24,717 bases of DNA from Isoetes engelmannii (GCA_011763485.2 JAANSK020191100.1:1-24717); one strand, 5' to 3'. Shown: positions 1 to 9,346, numbered from the stretch's first letter. Numbers and translations are program-made. The notes: generated by a model from the letters alone, not told the origin.

Positions 1-182
1 AAGTTGAATAGCAGCCGCATCTCTGCTTGTAGTCTAACGGAACGATCACGCCACAGATCAGCAAGTTGGGCATGTGTTAACATCCATTCGGCTACCCAGC
101 TTCCTTCGTCCATTATACGCTGAAGGTTTTCTACCACCCGTTGCCGAACCAGCCCGAAAACCTCGTACATAAGGTGCTGCAT
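1..182 (-). CDS. partial open frame of unknown function, runs off the left edge
   Basis: On the minus strand an open frame follows a TAG at 216-218. It has an ATG at 182 and stays open through about 60 codons to the window edge. The product is rich in Arg, Leu, Met and Trp (VRQRVVEN, then EGSWVAEWM and LADLWRDRSVRLQ) and looks helical. I do not recognise the family. It may be the first part of a host or transposon gene whose remainder lies to the left, or it may be chance. No promoter or splice signal settles it. Confidence 0.25.
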   Translation of the reverse strand, partial: MQHLMYEVFGLVRQRVVENLQRIMDEGSWVAEWMLTHAQLADLWRDRSVRLQAEMRLLFN

Positions 183-1096
183 TGTCGAGATATGTAACGG
201 TCGGCCTAAAAATGGCTAGACAGAAAGCCTAGCCACCAGAGCTCCTCCCAAAGCTTGGCTCAAGATGTAGAAGCGTCATCCCGCAACAAAAGAGCCCTAG
301 CTCGGCATTCTGACCCAGTCCATATCTCATTAATAAATCTTGAGGAATCAGGTTAATCTACTCTTCTTCTTTTTCAGGAAATCAGCCCTAAACCTTTATG
401 TTAGTAGAAAGAGCAAGAGGAAGGGAAAGGCTGCTAGCGTATCAGACCTGGTTAAAGAACTGGAACTGCTAATTTACCAGAAATTTGAAGCATCTTCTCT
501 CAAAGCACTGCATCTTTTTTACTCTACCTTATAGGCATCTGCGCCATTTCGGTGTGTCTACCCATAAAGAAACCAGAATGCTGGTCACTGCTATGAACAA
601 AACACAATGCTTACCGAAAGAAATCGGAGCATCAGATCAGAGAGGGCTAAGAGGCCGCCATGAAAAAGATCCAAGAGACTGGAAAACAGCAACATCATAG
701 AAGCAGAATCTGAAGAATAGTAGAGAACCAAAACCCTTGCTAGCAGCCAGATTATGATCTTGAAGAAATCTAGAGGTCAAAGCAGTGCCGGAAGCAAGGA
801 GAGAGGGCGGCCTCTACCCTTGTCACCGCCCTAGCCGTGAGGCGCCAAGAAACATTTTTTTATTTTTTAGAAGGAAAAAAAATTCTTTAGAAGGAAAAAA
901 AATTCCTTCTCTATACTATTCATTGTATGGCATGATTATGAAATAACAGAAGATCAAGCACTCAATATTTCAAACCATTAGAAATATGAACAAGTCTAAA
1001 AACCTTGAATAAGCCTAAATTTTCCTAAATGCGTCATACAGTGATTACGTTGCTGTAGGTGGCCTGAGGGTTTCCAAGATCTTAAGTGCAAGGAGG
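183..1096. other. intergenic stretch, no gene seen
   Basis: Short frames here have no homology I recognise and no credible splice context. The only structure I see is a 20-bp tandem duplication at 867-906. The stretch ends where the transposase-like frame begins. Confidence 0.4.
867..906. repeat. 20-bp tandem duplication (A-rich)
   Basis: The unit ttagaaggaaaaaaaattct occurs twice back to back, followed by a third partial match (ccttct). It is a simple A-rich repeat with no gene attached. Confidence 0.7.
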
Positions 1097-1983
1097 GTGG
1101 AGCCAGAGGAGACGATCTCGAGTGTTGGCAGCTCTGATGTCATAAAACACCCAAACTACGAGAAGCGTGTGTACACGATACACACCCGTCAACCAAGGAG
1201 GGTGAGGCGGGTCCCGAAAGTGGACCGTGTGACGACCAATGAAGCAATCTCAAAGTTTAGGAAGACAATTTGCAGCCAAAGATGTTGTGAGAAGTTCACA
1301 AGGGTGCAGACTATCAACACGAGAATGGATTTTTACTCAATGAAATCAGCTGATCGCATCACATATGTCTATGACATGTTTGGGAATAATTTGAAGGGTC
1401 ATCGTATTCAGAGCTGATGCTGCATGGGAAGTCTGTGTGCGAGAAGGCTTGGTACCTGGGTCAAGGCATCTCTAGGTCAGCGTACCTCAAATGGAAAGCT
1501 GAGTTTAGAGGGGGTGCTCGAAAGGCCGAGCATGGGAACATTGGATCGTACAAACCAAGGGCCTCAACCCTAGCCTCGGCAGCAGTGTTCACAATATTTA
1601 TTAAAGAGAGATGTGAATCAATGCCACACAGGAGCAGAAGGAATGACTTGGGTATTCGTGAGAATGTGAGGAAGCTGCCTGCCATCTTCACAAGGAGGTG
1701 CATTCTGGAGGAGGTGAATGCAGATGTTGAGGCATTGACTGGGAAGAAAGTTTCATACCCAGGTTTCCATAGGACATGGCGGCGCAGTTCCCGTGATGTC
1801 ACAATAGCAAAGAAAATAGCATTCTCGAAATGTGACACGTGTGAGGTGATTCACACCAAGTTACAGAAGATGAAGGATCAGACCGAAAGGAACCTTCTGC
1901 ATGAGCAAAGGAGGGCACACAGACTAGAGCCTCTTGCCGCACGCAGTACTGGTCCCACTGGCAAATACCTTTTCCTGGGATAA
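1097..1983 (+). pseudogene. degenerate DUF7869-like transposase fragment
   Basis: Two overlapping frames (1097-1417 and 1417-1983) read as one protein broken by a frameshift at the TGATG overlap around 1414-1419. The first has a KTICSQRCCEKF block typical of a Cys-containing N-terminal region. The second continues with CEKAWYLGQGISRSAYLKW and, near its end, KCDTCEVIHTKL followed by a charged helix. A CxxC block followed by a charged helix and an 'HR' segment is what I associate with the family carrying a C-terminal DUF7869 (transposase-like) domain, known from mosses, oomycetes and animals. The catalytic part expected downstream is absent. Similarity stops near 1930, the first frame has no ATG start and the second ends in unrelated sequence. 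This is a truncated, frame-broken mobile-element relic. The family assignment is from memory and moderately sure. Confidence 0.5.
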
Positions 1984-2078
1984 GCTCTTTTATTAACTTC
2001 CTCTACATCTTCATTATATTTCTTCAATTGTGTTTCTACTTCTTCTGCTATCTTTGGAAAGACAACACTATTCACCAC
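1969..2078 (-). other. exon-like fragment, unknown protein
   Basis: On the minus strand a 110-nt block is bounded by an acceptor-like tttag (at 2079-2083) and a donor-like AAAG|GTATTT (at 1968/1969). It encodes a charged amphipathic stretch (KIAEEVETQLKKYNEDVEEV) that looks like real protein. No further exons are recognisable on either side, and the block abuts the 3' break of the transposase relic. It could be a captured gene fragment, part of the same element in inverted order, or chance. Confidence 0.25.
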
Positions 2079-2080
2079 CT

Positions 2081-3188
2081 AAAAGTTGTCTGAATCCTTC
2101 AGTTGCCCTTCTTAGTAGCGTTCGCTTCATGAATTTGTACATGATTTAACTTCATACCAAGAAGAAACATCATGCACTACTAGTCTATAGTTCCAAACAT
2201 GTTGAACAGCTGCAGAAAGTTAGAAGTTTCTATCAAAGAGACAAAGAACTGGGTGCTGAAATGATGGTCTAGGGTGCTCCATCCTTGGCACATCGGAATT
2301 GTTCCAGATGCATCAGGGATATTTTGGTCTATCCATATGAATCATAAGGCAAAGAGTTATTCCGTGCTTCCAAAAGCTCATTTGGATGAATTGAAAAAGA
2401 TAATATATATGCATTCTTACAAGTTAAAATGATTAATAACTGAACTTTAGAGTAATGAAAGCAGCAAAGCATAGACTTGAACTGGAAGAGAATACGTACA
2501 AGGAAAGATCGAACTCAACCTGAGGTTGCAGAATACAACATCATAAATCGTGTTGTGGAATATTCGGTTAAGCTTGTCTTTGACTCAGCAAGTGCTCGAA
2601 AACCTGAGGCTCGACAAAGGATCTTAAGACCTAAAAATGCCTAACATAAAAAATAATGTTGATTTCTTATAATGAAGGCATGCATTGATGATAATATACC
2701 AACTAAAGGAATCCTTGCAATGCACATTGTAAATACTTGCATGCCAAAGCTCCCGAAAGATTAGAACATAGGAAAGAAAGCAGTATTCTGCACTGTTGCA
2801 GGTCCTAAAAGCCATATTTGCATTATTGCTTCCAATGGTGATAAGTAGTGCTTATGGGCACTGAAAATGCAATTTAGTATATATTCAGAAATAGAAGAAC
2901 CATGGCAGAACGAAGAGAAATCGCTTTTTTAATCCGCAAGTATATTTCTTTTTTACCCAAAAGACGAAGAGCAAAGATAATCAATCCATAGTCAACACGA
3001 CAAAGCAGGCATTGGCAAGAAAACGAGGGATCCGATGTCACCCCATGCACATCGAAGAAGCTCCACCTGCGATGTCAAAGCCCAGTAATTTTCTTATTTT
3101 TTCTAATTTTCACAACCATAGATCAGAAATTATGAAGATCCAATGGATCTCATCATTTTAGGCTGACGTGGCAGTGCACGTGGTCAGG

Positions 3189-3221
<33 letters not shown>

Positions 3222-3374
3222 GGCATCTAAAGATCAATTCTTAAGATTCGCCATTCGAAAAAAAAAAGTGCCAAGGGTTTCCCCCCTGTTCCCGTTAGTC
3301 GGCTGTTGTTTCTGCCCCTTTATCGGCCGAACTAGGTACTGCCGTGTTATGCTGCTGTCGGTCTTTTAGAGGAT
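2081..3374. other. intergenic stretch, no gene recognised
   Basis: AT-rich sequence with only short frames on both strands. It contains a 29-base A tract at 3191-3219. The last part, from about 3290, turns GC-richer and may be the promoter and leader of the ubiquitin-like gene downstream. Confidence 0.4.
3191..3219. repeat. A29 homopolymer
   Basis: An uninterrupted run of 29 A. It could be the tail of an old retroposed copy on the plus strand, but I find no target-site duplication or recognisable element body next to it. Confidence 0.8.
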
Positions 3375-4099
3375 ATGGCTGCGGAAGGAGACATGGACGC
3401 ATGCTGATCTCACGCAAAAGTCTCTCTGCTCTCAAGGTTTCAGTCAGTTTTCAGGTTCCATATTTCAGTTAAAATTCTGAAAGAACAATTCTTAGAACAG
3501 ATTAAATCTGCAAGCATCCATCAGCATTTTATGTAAAACATTAATGTGACGCATATTACGCATCTGAAAAAAAATTCAATTGTTCAGATGCTTAAGATTC
3601 ATGTTGCGACACCATGCCATAAACATCCTTTTACTGAGATCTTTTAGGTTGATCTGTACCACCAAGAAAATTCTGTAAGAAACGTGCTAAACTCTACCTT
3701 GAGGTCCCATTTGGGCCCTAGTTTATCACTGCTGTGAATAAATGAGAGCACAATATCAAATGTGTAAATTGTCAAGCATCTGCTGAAAAGGTATTACATA
3801 CTATGCTTATTATCCTTGTCCCATGCTAGAATAAGGAAATTGGTCATTACCAAAAAATGCTTGCATTGGTTTCATTCACCCTTCCCAAGGAGTCAAAGTT
3901 AGTAGCAAGGAGTTCCTATACTTCTGCTAGATTCTTACCATGTACTTCAGAGCAAGGTTGAAATGCAAAAGGTGTTTTCATATTCTCGTTATGGTATTGA
4001 ACAGCTCTAGTTATCTAATTCTTTTTCCTATCTTGTTAGGTTGAAGGCTGGCTTTTATGTACTTGGCTGAAGAAATTTAAAGATTTTGAGCTCTAAAAG
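3375..4099 (+). promoter_or_regulatory. probable 5' leader of the ubiquitin-like gene, with a 10-codon upstream ORF
   Basis: A short ATG frame at 3375-3407 (MAAEGDMDAC, then TGA) is followed by a CT-rich stretch (tctctctgctctcaag) and a possible donor (aag|gtttca). Near 4038 a pyrimidine-rich acceptor (tcttgttag) precedes the coding start by about 60 bases. This pattern suggests a 5'-UTR intron of roughly 0.6 kb and possibly an upstream ORF in the first exon. No transcript evidence is available, so this is inference. Confidence 0.3.
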
Positions 4100-6046
4100 A
4101 TGGGTATCATGGTGCGTTTGGAACTAGACCATCTTTCAACAACAAATGCAGTTACTGCAGTCACAGATGGATATTCAAGCACAGTTCTGGCCCCAAATTT
4201 GCTTCATAATGGCACGATTAGATCTACACTCAAATCCTATGTCAAGGAATTTTTATTCATTCCAGAGGAGGATCAACTAATGGTTGCACCATGTTTTACA
4301 AGGTTGGTCGAGACAGACACTGTGGAAGACATTTACAGTTGCTATAAATGTGATGCTGATAATGAGATCACTAACCTTTACGTGGATGAAAAGAAGTTAA
4401 TATTTTTTGGCCAGGAAAATGGTAAAACTGTTGAACTTGAAAATAGCAGAAGTCTGGAGGACTATCATATACTCGACAAGTCAGTTGTGCAGTTGAAGGT
4501 AGATTCTAGAGTTTGCGGGCTTCGTACATTAGTTTGGGCAATGAATTTCACGTAATTTAATTGTATTGCAGAAAATTCCAAAGTGTTTGCCCAAAGATGG
4601 GGGTAGAGTTTTTGTAGACACCAAAGATGGAATTTTGCCAGTGATTGGAATAACTTCTCAAACACGCATATTGGAACTTAAAAGAAAGCTTGAGAAAATC
4701 ACAGGAATCCCACCATCTCAGCAACTGTTATCGTCAATTGGTCGTGTCATGCATGATGATCTATGCCTTGACAACTTTGATGGCATTCACAAAATTTATG
4801 AAGATAGTGTAATCGATCTCGTGCAGTCAGGTAGTCCGTACATTATGAAGTCTTTGTGCTCTTCATTTGTCATAGGTGTAATTTTTTTTCCCAGGGGATG
4901 CTAACAAGGATCAATTGCATCGCCGGATGAAGGTTTCTGTAAATATAGATAATGAAAAAGGGTTTATATTAGTGGTGCAAGGAAAAACCCTCGTGCAATG
5001 CATTATGGAAATTGTTGAATCTCGCACTGGCATTGGGCGCTGGCAGCAGCGTATTCTATTTTCGGGTAGGTTCAGTATTCAAGCTGGGAACATGAAGGAC
5101 AATTCTGATGCAATTTGGTATTTCTGTGTTTGCAGGCAAGGTATTGCAGGAGAAGAAAAGTTTAGGTGATTACTTTGTCTACCCAGAAAGCATATTACAT
5201 GTCTCTGTTTTAAAGAGTGCCTCAACGATTGCTACAAGTGTTAGAACTGCTCAATTGGAGAACTCTGGTACTTAACTACAACCTTTTTGCACTTGCTTTG
5301 GTATAACCTGGACAGTGCTGGTAGAACATCTCTTAGCTTAAAGGTGCATATTGTTGTTTCATGCTATATTTTATTCAGGTTGTTTTACTGCTTGACAAGG
5401 TGACCTTATACAAAAACCGGTGGCTAGGAAACTGAAGTTGGTGAAATCAAGCAAAGGGCACATAACAGGAACAGTTATTATTCCTGTGCTCGTAACTGAT
5501 ACAGTTTCTGATTTGAGGAGGAAGTTAAAGCGTATTTTACATCCTCTTGTTGAAAAGAACCTTTCTACAATAAGTTTTATCGGAGGTCTTAGCCCAATGA
5601 AAAATCAGCTCCAGACCAATTCCAACATTCACGTGGGCCCTTATCTCAAGGATGAAGCAGAGGGGCCACCACTAAATGAAGAACTGAACAGTCAATCTTC
5701 TCTTGCAGTCCTTAATTCTCCATTATCGCGCGTAATGTTAAAGTCGTCTTCAATGGCTCATTCACCATCAGAGCTGCAAGCATCTGTTTGCACATCTTTT
5801 GACGGAATATATCCAAGGAAGCTACAGGTTGGACTTCAAAACAGTATTGGAAAGCAAATAGCGTTTGCAAATGGTACACGCGGGTCAATGAGCAAGCAGA
5901 CACCCAGGACTGCATTAGATCAGACGAGGGCAGACATATTACGCACAAGTAATGAGGACAGGCATGTTGCTAGAGGAGTAGGTGTTTGGCTTAATGAGAG
6001 CATAAAAAGCTTGAAGCACATGACAGTGACTTTATCTAAGAAATAA
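4100..6046 (+). CDS. multi-ubiquitin-like-domain protein (about four UBL domains), five exons
   Basis: The exons 4100-4498, 4572-4830, 4895-5065, 5136-5267 and 5400-6046 join in frame with GT..AG introns of 73, 64, 70 and 132 bp. They give 536 codons including the TAA at 6044-6046. The ATG is fixed by an in-frame TAA six bases upstream. Residues about 60-133 form a first ubiquitin-like fold (KKLIFFGQ, SLEDYHI, then VVQLKV). Residues 143-216 form a second (GRVFVDTKDG, IPPSQQLL). Residues 231-305 form a third (MKVSVNIDNEKG, RILFSGKVLQE, KSLGDYFV). Residues about 328-390 form a weaker fourth. The last 145 residues are Ser-rich and probably disordered. No domain ends in Gly-Gly and no kinase, UBA or other enzyme domain follows. 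It is therefore unlikely to be a processed polyubiquitin and more likely a binding or scaffold protein. I do not recognise a named family. Plant PI4K-gamma kinases also start with UBL pairs but carry a kinase domain missing here. Confidence 0.8.
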
Positions 6047-6470
6047 CATCCGAAGGGAAAGTTTGATGCAGTTGGTATGACTCGAAGAAGAAATCAGTTT
6101 TTTTTGCATGCATCCTTTGCTTGGATTTTATGCAATTATGGAACAAGAAAGGAAATTGTCTTCCTCTTTGTGCAAGCGTTTGTATCTTAACTCGTATAAA
6201 AGCATTGGGGGGATTATGCGTGAGCTTGTTTGATTGAAGCGTAAAGGAATCGGCTCAATTCCGTGATGAAGTCCACAGCACCATTGCAATAAATGGACTA
6301 GGAACCTAAGCTCGGCATTGCCAGGCCATATAAAGAGTCTCGTGCATTCCCAAGTTTTAAAATTTTTGTTCATGTGTTTTATGACCATAGTCCACTAGTA
6401 GAAACTTTAGAACAGTTTCAAAATGAAGTTAAGTAAAACAGGGAATCTAGAGGAGATTTTTCCGAGGAAT
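6047..6470. other. 3' flank of the ubiquitin-like gene
   Basis: No further gene is seen. The first 200-300 bases are probably 3' UTR. Short frames on the minus strand here have no recognisable content. Confidence 0.4.
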
Positions 6471-6476
6471 TTTTGA

Positions 6477-6710
6477 GGCGACTCCGCCGCCAGCTGAGGC
6501 GGTGCACGAGTGGCAGAGCTGCGATTGCTCCGTTGCGGCTGGCGGCGTCGCCGAGGAATTTAGAGGCGTAAAAAATTAAGGACGGTAGATTCTCTGGCGA
6601 CTTCGCCAGTTGAGGCGGTGCACGAGCAACGGAGCTGCAAGTGCTCCACCGAGGCTGGCGGCGTCGTCGAGGAATTCAGAGGGGTCAAAAATTGAGGACG
6701 GTGGATTCCC
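6477..6710. repeat. GC-rich two-unit tandem repeat (about 117 bp each)
   Basis: Copy 1 (6477-6595) and copy 2 (6596-6710) share ggcgact(c/t)cgcc, gaggcggtgcacgag, ctggcggcgtcg and the AT-rich tail aaaaatt(a/g)aggacggt. Each unit carries internal complementary blocks, for example gccgccagc near the start against gctggcggc near the end, so each could fold into a hairpin. The GC content is far above the surroundings. The array ends a few bases before the foldback element. Confidence 0.8.
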
Positions 6711-6714
6711 TTAC

Positions 6715-7092
6715 GTAATGCATGGGAGGTTGAAATTAGTGCATTATTCTTTATAAATTAAATCCCATAATTTTTGCACGATTGTTGCGGAGCGGCCCAC
6801 TTGCTATCCATGTTCTGGCCACTAGAGTGTTTTTCCTCTTTGTTTTTCTTTTGCTATAGCTTTTGCTATAGCGCCTCAAACGGAGAAAGCTGATCCAGCA
6901 GGGCAACTCTGGGCAGCTTCCCTGTCGGATCAACTTCCCCCCTTGAGGCACCATAGCAAAAGAAAAACAAAGAGGATAAACAAACTTTGGTGGCCAGAAC
7001 AGGGATAGCAAGCGGCGCCGCTCCGCAACAACCGGGCTACTGGGTTTAATCTCTATCAAACAATGCAATAATATCAACCTCCCCTGCATTAC
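6715..7092. mobile_element. 378-bp near-palindromic foldback/MITE-like element
   Basis: The ends are gtaatgca and tgcattac. Complementarity continues inward with small mismatches almost to the centre near 6904: gttgcggagcgg against ccgctccgcaac, tgttctggccac against gtggccagaaca, ctctttgtttttcttttgct against its complement, and ctgatccagcaggg against ccctgtcggatca. Flanks are tcccttac on the left and tccctaga on the right, a possible eroded 8-bp target duplication that would suit a hAT-like origin. It has no coding capacity. A 112-codon frame on the minus strand is a by-product of the palindrome. Confidence 0.85.
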
Positions 7093-7376
7093 TCCCTAGA
7101 AATAGGGACATTTTCGTCTCTCATGGAAAATAGCCCTTAATGTGCTTAAATCCAAACCCATATGGCAAATAGAAGCTCTTCAAAGAAAGTGCCCACAGGA
7201 AAGAATAAAGATAACATAAGATTCTTGAAGGTTATTTCATGTATTCGTATGAAAATGAGTACTTTGGTAACAGTGGACATCCGAGTTTGAAATAGAAGTT
7301 GTATGTATTTTTGTGTTTCGATGGCTTAGGAATGGTGCAGATCTCCTCCAGCCTTTTTTTTTTTTTCTATTTTCAG

Positions 7377-7649
7377 CTTTTGCAGGTGTTCGGTACCTCT
7401 CTTTGCTTGCATAGGAAGCAAGCGAAGGAATTGTGTCTCTGGCTTTTGTTCTGATGGCAGCACTGAGGTACTTGTCCTTGTGTTCTTAGGGTCACAATGT
7501 TTATGAAGCGGGCTACAAGGAAAGGTAAAGGGGTTGCTGGTTCTGTTCCTTTGTCTTCCAGTTTCGTCCAAACAGATGATTCTTGCGCTACGCCTGGGTT
7601 GGACATGGATTGGGGGGCAACCGTTGGACCTTTGAGTGACAATCAGTGA
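7377..7649 (+). other. possible exons of an unrecognised plus-strand gene
   Basis: After a strong pyrimidine tract and acceptor (ttttcag, ending 7376) a Cys-rich stretch is open in one frame up to a donor-like actgag|gtactt at 7467/7468. A second acceptor-like ttcttag precedes an ATG frame at 7497-7649 encoding 50 residues, including MKRATRKGKG and ending in TGA. The two do not join convincingly and I recognise no domain. This is a weak candidate, worth only a transcript check. Confidence 0.2.
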
Positions 7650-7806
7650 TGTCGGGGTGATTACTTTCATGCATAACCTTGTCCAAATTGTGGTGTGCAT
7701 ATGAAATTTGGGTTTCGATGGGTCACAGGTAAGGTTAGGCATTACTGCCTATATAAGTAAGGAGACAAACCCAATTGGTCACTCAGCCCGCAATTTTGTA
7801 TAGAAG

Positions 7807-7904
7807 AATTACTTTTTAGTTGTAATTCTGCTACGGAAGGCGTGCGGACGCGCATCAGCACGGAGGCATGCCTAACGTGGCAGAATTGCAACTAAAAAGT
7901 AATT
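7807..7904. repeat. 25-bp inverted repeat (hairpin) with a 48-bp loop
   Basis: The left arm 7807-7831 starts aattactttttagttg and the right arm 7880-7904 is its complement with 24 of 25 positions paired. The loop is GC-rich. It sits 8 bp outside the left end of the 1.2-kb element and may be a minimal MITE or a hairpin relic. Confidence 0.85.
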
Positions 7905-7956
7905 ATCCTAACGTGAAGTTTTGCTTAGGGTAAATTCTGGCGGCTCAGTCTGCGAC

Positions 7957-8245
7957 TATGGCGATTCTCCGGCGATGGCGCCCTGTTCTGGCGATGGCGT
8001 TGTGCTCCAGTATAGGTTCTGCAATAAGGAATTAGCTTCCTGGATGGTCGGCCGAGGTTGCAAGCTTCTGACAACTGTCGTTTTCTGTTTCATTTAGGCT
8101 TCTTGATCTTTAACAATGGCGTTGGCTCATTTCTCCAGCTATAGCGCGCCAACTCCGGCGATGGCGCCCTATTCTGGCGATGGTGCTCTGTTCCTGGTCG
8201 GCCAAGATTGCAAGCCTCTGGCAGCTGTGTTTTGTGTTTTTGTTG
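7957..8245. repeat. direct duplication of a GC-rich module
   Basis: Copies at about 7957-8092 and 8140-8245 share ctccggcgatggcgccct, ttctggcgatgg, tggtcggcc and gattgcaagc-type blocks. The spacer differs by an insertion or deletion of tens of bases. It lies inside the 1.2-kb element. Confidence 0.75.
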
Positions 8246-8298
8246 AACATCTGACAGAACAATCACGCTGCCGTTGAATATGAATGTCGAAGTTTTAT

Positions 8299-8560
8299 TG
8301 TAGGTTTCTATATCGAAATTTTTCTGCTGGATCTGTGCTTGTTTATGTTTTTTTTTTTTACTTCTTGTTTTTCTTCTTTGAAATAGGTGCATTTGGCGTG
8401 AAGCTCTTGCATCCTGTGCAACAGATCTTGTATTTAGGTTTATATTTTCGAAATTTTCTTGCTGAATCTGTGCTTGTTTATGTTCTTTTTTTTACTTCTT
8501 ATTTTTCTTCTTTGAGATAGGTGCATTTGGCGTGATGCTCTTGCAGATCTTGTGCGGCAA
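8299..8560. repeat. tandem duplication of about 135 bp
   Basis: Copy 1 starts at about 8299 and copy 2 at about 8436. Both contain tcgaaattttt/c, ctgtgcttgtttatg, a poly-T run, cttcttctttga and ataggtgcatttggcgtga. Copies are about 85-90% alike by eye, which suggests a fairly recent duplication inside the element. Confidence 0.8.
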
Positions 8561-8566
8561 ATCTAG

Positions 8567-8804
8567 TATTTCTTACTCCTAGAAGGAGCCTCTGCAGATT
8601 AAAACAGAAAAGTCGTTTTTCCTGTGTAGTTTTAGTAGATCTTGTGCGGCAGATTTGTATTTCTTGCTCCTAGAAGGAGCCATTGCAGAATTAAAACCGA
8701 GAAGCCATTTTTGTACGACAAATCTTGTATTTCTTGCTCCTAGAAGGAGCCTCTGCAGATTAAAACGGAGAAGCCATTTTTCCTTTGTAGTTTTGGCAAA
8801 GGCA
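8567..8804. repeat. three tandem copies of a hairpin-bearing unit
   Basis: Units start at 8567, 8658 and 8728. Each has tatttctt(a/g)ctcctaga followed by aggagcc, then a gcagattaaaac-like block and gccattttt. The ctcctagaaggag core is self-complementary in all three copies, so the symmetry has been kept or is young. It is part of the 1.2-kb element. Confidence 0.8.
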
Positions 8805-9175
8805 GAAGGAAGTACTCTTTTTGAAAATTCTCTTGAAGGTATCTGTCGCTGGAGCTTTGGTCTCACCAGGGTTCAACTCCCTGGCCATTAAATGTTAAAT
8901 TTTCTATAAAACTGAATCAAGAAAATAGAAATCGAGTCCAAATGCAGTTAAAAAATTTAGAATGGAAGTAAATTTTCAAAATGCAGGGTAAGAATTTTAG
9001 AATGGCAGTGAAAATTTAGAATGCAAGGAAGGAAACATTTTGGAATAGAATATGTGACACATGGCAGCACCTCATTGGCGGATAAGCCAGAATTTACCCT
9101 ACGCAAACTTTACATGATTTAATTTGTTCATTTATTTGGCTTGCCTGATTTCTCTATTCTTTTTGTAGTACGGAA

Positions 9176-9346
9176 ATGAAGCGCACACCAAGGGGGCGAG
9201 GAAGCAACAGTAGACTATCACTATCTGGGCGATTATGGGGGACCCTTTCCTCCAGATCACCAGCCAAGCGGCCGTGCACTGCCTCTAGCTCAAGCGACAC
9301 CTCTGCTTGCCATGTCGTCTTCCAGAATGTGCTTGTTACAACATGA
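9176..9346 (+). other. possible small exon or ORF, Ser/Arg-rich, unrecognised
   Basis: A 56-codon ATG frame begins ten bases after an acceptor-like ctttttgtag. It encodes a basic, Ser-rich peptide (MKRTPRGRGSNSRLSLSGRL, then SSSSDTSACHVV) ending at TGA 9344-9346. The composition resembles a real disordered C-terminus, and its opening loosely echoes the frame at 7497-7649. The 1.2-kb element would then sit in an intron between the two. This is weakly supported. Confidence 0.2.

Larger units (their letters stand above)
7913..9113. mobile_element. 1.2-kb non-autonomous element with about 28-bp terminal inverted repeats
   Basis: The left end at 7913-7941 (gtgaagttttgc then ttagggtaaattctggc) is complementary to the right end at 9086-9113 (gccagaatttaccct then acgcaaactttac), with most positions matching. 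No transposase frame lies between. The interior is built of duplicated modules: a GC-rich block at 7957-8092 repeated at 8140-8245, an AT-rich block repeated at 8299-8560, and a triplicated hairpin unit at 8567-8804. No clear target-site duplication is visible. The most likely reading is a non-autonomous DNA transposon that amplified internally. Confidence 0.65.

Noticed and set aside
6751-7089. 112-codon frame on the minus strand
   Set aside because: It lies wholly inside the palindromic foldback element and has no recognisable protein content.
7326-7742. 138-codon frame on the minus strand
   Set aside because: Length is notable but composition is irregular, it reads a poly-T run as poly-Lys, and no domain is seen. 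The opposite strand has better splice-like context.
8284-8520. Phe-rich frame with a repeated peptide
   Set aside because: The repeat comes from the duplicated module and poly-T runs of the non-coding element.
8860-8890. tRNA-like T-arm or B box (cagggttcaactccctgg)
   Set aside because: No acceptor stem, anticodon arm or A box could be built upstream. It is a short palindrome or at best a SINE scrap.
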